This document shows, piece after piece, positions 1-4,252 of a stretch of 6,491 bases of DNA. The notes under the pieces were generated by a model. It did no database searches, was not told the DNA's origin, and saw nothing but the letters and a program-made list of their open reading frames with translations. The stretch comes from Ruminococcus sp. UBA5884 (GTDB lineage: Bacteria > Bacillota > Clostridia > Oscillospirales > Ruminococcaceae), in the NCBI GenBank assembly GCA_002431975.1, contig DJFA01000036.1, forward strand, positions 1 to 6,491. The letters are read 5' to 3'. Numbering within the stretch: the stretch's first letter is position 1; each line of letters begins with the position of its first letter. A program made the translations under genes and the position numbers.

Positions 1-10
1 TCGCCCCTAC
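1..10. repeat. Right end of a GC-rich dispersed palindromic repeat (truncated by the window edge)
   Basis: The ten bases TCGCCCCTAC are identical to the end of the repeat arm at 4197-4206 and stand out as GC-rich against a very AT-rich leader. A related string also occurs at 2991-3000. I read this as the right end of another copy whose body lies to the left of the window. The later sequence at 58-70 (GAATTGGCGTTAA) also resembles 4221-4233 (GAATTTGCGTTAA), which lies downstream of the complete copy, so the repeated unit may extend past the GC-rich arm. Ten bases alone could be chance; the shared downstream string makes that less likely. Confidence 0.5.
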
Positions 11-70
11 AGAATAAACGAAAAATTTATTGTTTTTAATCATAAAATTTTACTGTCGAATTGGCGTTAA

Positions 71-96
71 TATTACAAAATTGTAATACTGTGTAA
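71..96 (+). promoter_or_regulatory. Operator-like dyad with an in-phase extra half-site, upstream of the ABC transporter
   Basis: TATTACAA at 71-78 and TTGTAATA at 81-88 are perfect inverted 8-mers around a central AA. Inside them, TTACA-AAAT-TGTAA (73-86) fits the TNACA-N4-TGTAA motif that I recall for response regulators of Bce-type transporter modules. A third half-site, TGTAA at 92-96, lies exactly 10 bp from the one at 82-86, so it is on the same face of the helix. A TAAAAT hexamer at 100-105 could be the -10 element. No good -35 lies 17 bp before it, as expected for a promoter that needs an activator. I infer control by a BceR-like regulator encoded outside the window. Confidence 0.5.
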
Positions 97-166
97 CATT
101 AAAATAAGGACAAAAGAACAAATATGAGGTATTATTTATTTATCAAATAAAGAAAGAGGCAATTAT

Positions 167-931
167 ATGGAACTGCTTAAAATCGAAAGAATAGAAAAAT
201 ACTATGGCAGTAAATCCAACCTTACAAAAGCAATTGACGGAATATCATTCAATGTTGAAAAGGGCGAATTTACTGCAATCATGGGTGCATCAGGAAGCGG
301 AAAAACTACGCTTCTCAACTGCATATCAACTATTGACAGAGTTACTTCAGGACATATCTGGCTTGAAAACACTGATATCACAACTCTCAAAGGCAAGGAA
401 CTGAATAAATTCAGACGTGAAAAACTCGGATTTATTTTTCAGGATTTCAATCTTCTTGATACGCTTACTGCATATGAAAATATTGCTCTTGCACTTTCAA
501 TTCAGAAATTTCCTGCAAATGAGATTGACAAGGCTGTCAATACCGTTGCAGAACAGCTTGAAATTACAAGCGTTCTTAAAAAATATCCTTATCAGATGTC
601 AGGAGGTCAGAAACAGAGAGTTGCATCTGCAAGAGCAATTGTAACATCTCCAAAGCTTATTCTTGCTGACGAACCAACAGGAGCGTTGGATTCAAAGGCT
701 GCAAAATTACTGCTTGAAAGATTTGAATTTCTCAACAAGGAAAATGAAGCAACAATTATGATGGTAACACATGATTCATTTACAGCAAGCTATGCCTCAC
801 GTGTAATTTTCATAAAGGACGGACAGGTTTTCAATGAAATCAGCCGTGGGGACAATACAAGAAAACAATTCTTTGACAGAATTATTGATATCATTACACT
901 TCTCGGAGGTGACATGAGCGATGCTCTTTAA
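167..931 (+). CDS. Bce-type ABC transporter, ATP-binding protein (BceA/MacB-like)
   Basis: This is the cytoplasmic ATPase (254 aa) that powers the permease encoded next to it. All ABC motifs are present: Walker A GASGSGKTT (residues 40-48), Q-loop Q92 in FQDFNLLD, signature MSGGQKQR (144-151), Walker B LILADEP with catalytic E169, D-loop ALD (173-175) and H-loop H202. The protein is therefore predicted to be active. The FQDFNLLDTLTAYEN stretch and the paired large FtsX-type permease point to the BceA/YxdL/YtsC branch, which handles cell-wall-active peptides such as bacitracin and lantibiotics by lipid-II-cycle target protection and flux sensing. The substrate cannot be read from sequence. The ATG at 167 is supported by AAAGAGG at 153-159, 7 nt upstream. 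The last 11 nt overlap the permease gene, indicating translational coupling. An operator-like dyad lies at 71-88. The cognate two-component system is absent here. Confidence 0.95.
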   Translation: MELLKIERIEKYYGSKSNLTKAIDGISFNVEKGEFTAIMGASGSGKTTLLNCISTIDRVTSGHIWLENTDITTLKGKELNKFRREKLGFIFQDFNLLDTLTAYENIALALSIQKFPANEIDKAVNTVAEQLEITSVLKKYPYQMSGGQKQRVASARAIVTSPKLILADEPTGALDSKAAKLLLERFEFLNKENEATIMMVTHDSFTASYASRVIFIKDGQVFNEISRGDNTRKQFFDRIIDIITLLGGDMSDAL

Positions 932-2927
932 ACTGTCATTAAGCAATCTTAAAAAAAGTATACGTGACTATGCAGTATATTTTTTCACGCTTGTAATCGG
1001 TGTAGCAGTTTTTTATGTATTCAATTCAATAGAAACACAGACCGCATTCCTTGAATTTTCATCAAGTACAAAGGAAATAATCTCACTTCTGATATCAATG
1101 CTTTCAGGAGTAAGCGTATTTATATCCATAGTTCTCGGACTTCTTATAGTTTATGCAGGGCGTTTCCTTATGAAACGCAGAAACAGGGAATTTGCCCTGT
1201 ATCTCATACTCGGAATGGGAAAGGGTAAGATATCCGCAATTATTTTTATAGAAACATTCATGATAGGACTTGTTTCACTTGCCGCAGGAATTATTGTCGG
1301 GATTATAGCTTCTCAGTTTACAAGTACATTTGCGGCTAATCTTTTTGAAGCAAATATGATTCAGTATCATTTTGTTGTATCAGGCAAGGCTATTCTTAAA
1401 ACAATAGCATATTTCGGACTCATGTATATTGCAGAAATGCTTTTTAACGGAATTATGGTAAGCAGATGCAGACTTATTGACCTTATGCAGTCAGGCAGAA
1501 AATCAGAAAAGCTTAAACTTAAAAATCCTGTTCTCTGCGTGATAGTCTTTATTGCCGCCTCACTTGCACTTGCATATGCATATTACAGGGTATGCTTCAA
1601 TACAAATGCATTGTCTGAAAATCAGATGCTTGCAATGATTGCAGTCGGAGCAGTTTCAACATTCTTTATTTTCTGGTCGGTATCAGGAATGCTTTTAAGA
1701 GTTGTAATGTCAGCTAAAAAAGTATATTTCAGAGGACTCAACAGCTTTACATTCCGTCAGCTCAGCAGCAAAATCAATACAATGGTTATGTCAATGACAG
1801 TTATCTGTCTTATGCTTTTTGTAACTATATGTACGCTTTCCTCTGCGTTTTCGATGAGAAATTCCCTCAATAAAAATATAAATGAATACTGTCCGGCAGA
1901 TTTCCAGATGCAATATCAATCAGGTGATTATATAAATGCTCTGAATGAAAACGGTTTTGATTTCGAGTCATATTTTTCTGATTATGCATTGTTTGATGAA
2001 TACAGCGATGAAAATGTTACAATAGGTTCATTCCTTGGCGATAAACTTGATGAGATTATGAAAGATTATCCGTATCTTGATTTTGATTCAGAATTTTCGA
2101 TTTTAAAAATAAGTGATTATAATGCACTTATGAAAATTTACGGACGAAAACCCCTTACAATAGATGATAACACATATATAATGGTAGCAAACTTTTCATC
2201 AAGCACAGGCTTTTATAACAATATACTCAGGGAAAACAGAAAAATGAATATAAATGGTTATGAACTTATGCCGAAATATCAGGAATGTCAGGACGGATTT
2301 ATTGATATTTCCGCACAGCCTACCAATTCCGGAATTATAATTATTCCTGATGATAAAGCTGATGGTCTTACACGTTATTCAGAATATTTTACAGGAAATT
2401 ATAATGCTGCATCAAAAGATGAAAAAGCCGAAACAGAACAGAAAATAATCACTGAAATAAAAAATATAACCAATGGCGAAATTCCGGAAGACTTCGGATA
2501 CAATACAAAACTTGATATAGCAGAATCTGCAACAGGTTTAGGAGGACTTGTAATATTCATAGGACTCTATATAGGACTGATTTTCCTGATTTCAAGCGGA
2601 GTAATACTTGCACTGCGTTCACTCTCTGATACAGTTGACAGTACATCAAGATATACAATGCTCCGAAAAATCGGTGCAGATGAAAGTGATATATCAAAAT
2701 CCATTTTCAGACAGACAATTATGTTTTTTGCAATTCCTCTGATTCTTGCATATATTCATTCAATATTTGGTATGAAATTTGCTATGAGTTATGTTTTGCA
2801 GGTATTCGGAACTGAAGGTATGGCAAAATCCGTTGCAGGTTCGGCAATAATTATACTGCTCATTTACGGAGGCTATTTCCTTATTACTTACTTTTGCAGC
2901 AAATCAATTGCTAAAAACAGAAACTGA
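921..2927 (+). CDS. Bce-type ABC transporter permease (BceB-like, FtsX family, 10 TM)
   Basis: This is a membrane permease of 668 aa, the usual BceB size. Hydrophobic segments are seen at about residues 17-36, 56-80, 108-130, 158-180, 204-222, 235-260 and 288-310, then a large hydrophilic, acidic region (about 311-540), then 541-565, 597-617 and 641-658. That 7 + extracellular domain + 3 plan is the BceB signature. The roughly 230-residue domain between TM7 and TM8 is where such proteins recognise their peptide and signal to a partner histidine kinase. FtsX-like folds occur in both halves; RNREFALYLILGMGKGKI (87-104) and STSRYTMLRKIGADESDI (574-591) are the paired cytoplasmic coupling motifs. 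The start at 921 overlaps the ATPase gene by 11 nt, with GGAGG at 905-909 as a somewhat distant ribosome binding site. The typical N-terminus MLFKLSLSNLKKSIRDY supports this start. Substrate specificity is unknown. Confidence 0.94.
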   Translation: MLFKLSLSNLKKSIRDYAVYFFTLVIGVAVFYVFNSIETQTAFLEFSSSTKEIISLLISMLSGVSVFISIVLGLLIVYAGRFLMKRRNREFALYLILGMGKGKISAIIFIETFMIGLVSLAAGIIVGIIASQFTSTFAANLFEANMIQYHFVVSGKAILKTIAYFGLMYIAEMLFNGIMVSRCRLIDLMQSGRKSEKLKLKNPVLCVIVFIAASLALAYAYYRVCFNTNALSENQMLAMIAVGAVSTFFIFWSVSGMLLRVVMSAKKVYFRGLNSFTFRQLSSKINTMVMSMTVICLMLFVTICTLSSAFSMRNSLNKNINEYCPADFQMQYQSGDYINALNENGFDFESYFSDYALFDEYSDENVTIGSFLGDKLDEIMKDYPYLDFDSEFSILKISDYNALMKIYGRKPLTIDDNTYIMVANFSSSTGFYNNILRENRKMNINGYELMPKYQECQDGFIDISAQPTNSGIIIIPDDKADGLTRYSEYFTGNYNAASKDEKAETEQKIITEIKNITNGEIPEDFGYNTKLDIAESATGLGGLVIFIGLYIGLIFLISSGVILALRSLSDTVDSTSRYTMLRKIGADESDISKSIFRQTIMFFAIPLILAYIHSIFGMKFAMSYVLQVFGTEGMAKSVAGSAIIILLIYGGYFLITYFCSKSIAKNRN

Positions 2928-2968
2928 TTTTTTCAGATAAATAAATATGATAAGAATAAAAGAATTAC

Positions 2969-3005
2969 ATATTGCAGGAGTGACCGATTGTCGCCCCTGC
3001 AATAT
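2969..3005. repeat. Diverged copy of the GC-rich repeat, forming a hairpin after the transporter operon
   Basis: The arms 2969-2984 and 2990-3005 pair over 16 positions around the 5-nt loop CGATT, with one A/C mismatch and one G-T wobble. Bases 2978-3000 match the right arm of the complete repeat (4184-4206) at 19 of 23 positions, so this is a diverged family member and not an isolated stem-loop. Lying 41 bp after the permease stop, it could slow or end transcription. However, no clean U-run follows on the + strand (the next bases are TTATAAAAA), so a rho-independent terminator call is weak. Confidence 0.6.
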
Positions 3006-3051
3006 TTATAAAAAAATCTTATTTTCAATTATAAAATTGTACATTATTTTG

Positions 3052-3077
3052 CAAGAGTCGCAATATTGCGACTCTTG
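3052..3077. promoter_or_regulatory. Perfect 26-bp palindrome, candidate operator of the WYL regulator (or terminator stem)
   Basis: CAAGAGTCGCAAT at 3052-3064 is followed immediately by its exact reverse complement ATTGCGACTCTTG at 3065-3077, with no mismatch. It ends 4 bp before the TTGACA box of the promoter at 3082-3110, so its centre is near -52 relative to the predicted start. That is a common place for a dimeric regulator to bind, and the adjacent gene encodes a winged-helix/WYL protein. As RNA it would form an 11-bp stem with an AUAU loop followed by GTTTATT, so it could also act as a terminator for the transporter operon. Both roles are possible. The operator reading is an inference from symmetry and position. 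Confidence 0.6.
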
Positions 3078-3081
3078 TTTA

Positions 3082-3110
3082 TTGACAAATTTTATGAAAT
3101 ATATTATAAT
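3082..3110 (+). promoter_or_regulatory. Consensus sigma-A promoter for the WYL regulator gene
   Basis: TTGACA at 3082-3087 and TATAAT at 3105-3110 are both perfect consensus hexamers, separated by exactly 17 bp (3088-3104). Transcription should start near 3117, giving a 5' leader of about 26 nt that includes the AGGGG ribosome binding site at 3131-3135. A promoter this strong would normally be held in check, which fits the palindrome just upstream. It may also feed into cas3 if the repeat at 4138-4206 does not stop polymerase. Confidence 0.88.
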
Positions 3111-3142
3111 GATAATGTAAATTCACCATGAGGGGATATAAG

Positions 3143-4123
3143 ATGAATGCCGATTTTTCACGAAAGTTAAAATTGCTGAAAATATGGGAGATATTACAGC
3201 ATAAAACAGATTCCGAAAATCCGATTACTACACAGGAACTTATAGGAGAACTTGAAAACTATGGCATTGGCTGCGAACGCCGTACTCTTTACAAAGATAT
3301 AGAAATACTTCGTGAAAATGGCTATGATATTGTTAAAGGACGTTCCTTGCATGAAAATACTTATTATACTGAAGAAAATAAACTCAGTGTTCCCGAAATA
3401 AAAATAATAATGGACGCTGTTCAGAATGCTTCATTTATTCCTCAGGATAAAACGGACAAGCTGCTTGACAGACTTGCAGGATTCAGCAGTTGTTTCCGTG
3501 AAGGACTGCTTAAAAGAACTATGATGCATTTTCAGACAGTAAAACATACTAACAATGATATATACAAAAATGTTGATGTTATAGAAAAAGCTCTTGAAAA
3601 GAAATGTGTTATAACATTCAGATATTTTCACATCAATGCAGACAGGGAAAAAATATATACTGAAAAGTCATATTCCGAGGAAGCTGTAAGAACAGCTATT
3701 GAGGACGGCAATTATTATCTTATGTGCTACAGACCACAGAAGGAATATGTAAATAATCTCAAAATATTCAGAATTGACAGAATGGAGGATATAAAAATTA
3801 CAGAAGAAAAAATCTGCAAAGAAGCAGTTGATGCTATGTATAACAGCGAAAATTATAAGCTCCAGTCATTTAAAATGTATGCCGGAAATATACAGAATGT
3901 AACGCTGCGTTTTGATTCATCACTTGTTGAAGTAATATATGATAAATTCGGATATGATGTGCAGATTTACCGTTCAGGAGAATTTCTTTATGTTGATACA
4001 GAAGTGCAGATAAGTCCGGCATTCTGGGGCTGGATGATGCAGTTTCCTGTTAAAATGAAGATACATAAACCTGAAAGTATACGCAAGGCTTATAATGAAT
4101 GGGTAAGTTCGGCTTTAAAATAA
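3143..4123 (+). CDS. Helix-turn-helix / WYL-domain transcriptional regulator
   Basis: This is a predicted DNA-binding regulator of 326 aa. A winged HTH of the HTH_11/DeoR-like type occupies about residues 8-65, with the recognition helix near CERRTLYKDIEIL (44-56). The WYL domain spans about 140-220; its hallmark appears as GNYYLMCY (189-196, W replaced by Y), followed by the conserved KIFRIDRM (207-214). A C-terminal WCX region (about 250-326) begins VTLRFDSSLVEVI. WYL domains bind ligands, nucleic acid or nucleotide-type signals and recur in regulators of CRISPR and other phage defence loci. An in-frame ATG exists at 3128, but AGGGG at 3131-3135 lies 7 nt before the ATG at 3143, so I choose the latter. 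The gene has a consensus promoter and adjacent palindrome and lies 129 bp upstream of cas3 in the same direction. Autoregulation and control of the cas operon are inferences. Its effector is unknown. Confidence 0.93.
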   Translation: MNADFSRKLKLLKIWEILQHKTDSENPITTQELIGELENYGIGCERRTLYKDIEILRENGYDIVKGRSLHENTYYTEENKLSVPEIKIIMDAVQNASFIPQDKTDKLLDRLAGFSSCFREGLLKRTMMHFQTVKHTNNDIYKNVDVIEKALEKKCVITFRYFHINADREKIYTEKSYSEEAVRTAIEDGNYYLMCYRPQKEYVNNLKIFRIDRMEDIKITEEKICKEAVDAMYNSENYKLQSFKMYAGNIQNVTLRFDSSLVEVIYDKFGYDVQIYRSGEFLYVDTEVQISPAFWGWMMQFPVKMKIHKPESIRKAYNEWVSSALK

Positions 4124-4137
4124 TACCAATTCGATTT

Positions 4138-4206
4138 GTAGGGGCGACCATTGGTCGCCCGCCTGAAATCCGGTGAATCTAACGGGCGACCGATGGTCGC
4201 CCCTAC
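4138..4206. repeat. Long palindromic repeat (two 24-nt arms, each itself palindromic) between the WYL gene and cas3
   Basis: The left arm (4138-4161) starts GTAGGGGCGACC, and the right arm (4183-4206) is its reverse complement, with a single difference that is still a G-T wobble. The loop is 21 nt (4162-4182). Each arm also contains its own inverted repeat: GGGCGACCA-T-TGGTCGCCC in the left arm (4142-4160) and GGGCGACC-GAT-GGTCGCCC in the right (4184-4202). The DNA could therefore fold as one long stem or as two small hairpins. It begins 14 bp after the WYL stop codon. Related copies lie at 1-10 and 2978-3000. The form resembles a REP/BIME-like or non-autonomous MITE-like dispersed element. 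No U-run follows, so I do not call it a simple terminator. No target-site duplication is evident. Confidence 0.88.
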
Positions 4207-4216
4207 ATAAACAATC

Positions 4217-4244
4217 TATAGAATTTGCGTTAAAATAAAGGAGG
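4217..4244 (+). promoter_or_regulatory. Strong ribosome binding site of cas3 with a weak candidate -10 box upstream
   Basis: AGGAGG at 4239-4244 lies 8 nt before the cas3 ATG and is an ideal Shine-Dalgarno sequence that fixes the start. TATAGA at 4217-4222 could be a -10 element (transcription start near 4229), but the hexamer 17 bp before it, TGGTCG, lies inside the repeat arm and is a poor -35. A TAAACA-17-TAAAAT pairing (4208-4236) would place the transcription start inside the Shine-Dalgarno sequence, so I disfavour it. Either cas3 has a weak or activator-dependent promoter here, or it is read through from the promoter at 3082. The ribosome binding site is secure; the promoter is not. Confidence 0.5.
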
Positions 4245-4252
4245 GTATAGAA

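Noticed and set aside
124..150. Eight-codon leader ORF (MRYYLFIK) before the transporter ATPase gene
   Set aside because: The nearest Shine-Dalgarno-like AAGGA (106-110) is 13 nt away and would lie upstream of the transcript if the -10 at 100-105 is used. Nothing indicates translation.
135..151. Perfect 7-bp inverted repeat (TTTATTT-ATC-AAATAAA) just before the ATPase ribosome binding site
   Set aside because: It consists only of A-T pairs and is expected by chance in such AT-rich sequence. A weak stem would hardly block translation.
3026..3039. Short inverted repeat CAATT-ATAA-AATTG in the gap before the WYL promoter
   Set aside because: Five-bp AT-only arms in AT-rich sequence are not distinguishable from chance, and it does not match the dyad at 71-88.
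3128..3142. Earlier in-frame ATG for the WYL gene, adding five residues
   Set aside because: No ribosome binding site lies in front of it; the AGGGG that fits the ATG at 3143 would fall inside its coding sequence.
4138..4206. Two 24-nt similar sequences separated by 21 nt, resembling a minimal CRISPR repeat-spacer-repeat near cas3
   Set aside because: The two copies are in inverted orientation, each is internally palindromic, there are only two, and relatives occur at 1-10 and 2978-3000 far from any array. This is a dispersed palindromic repeat.
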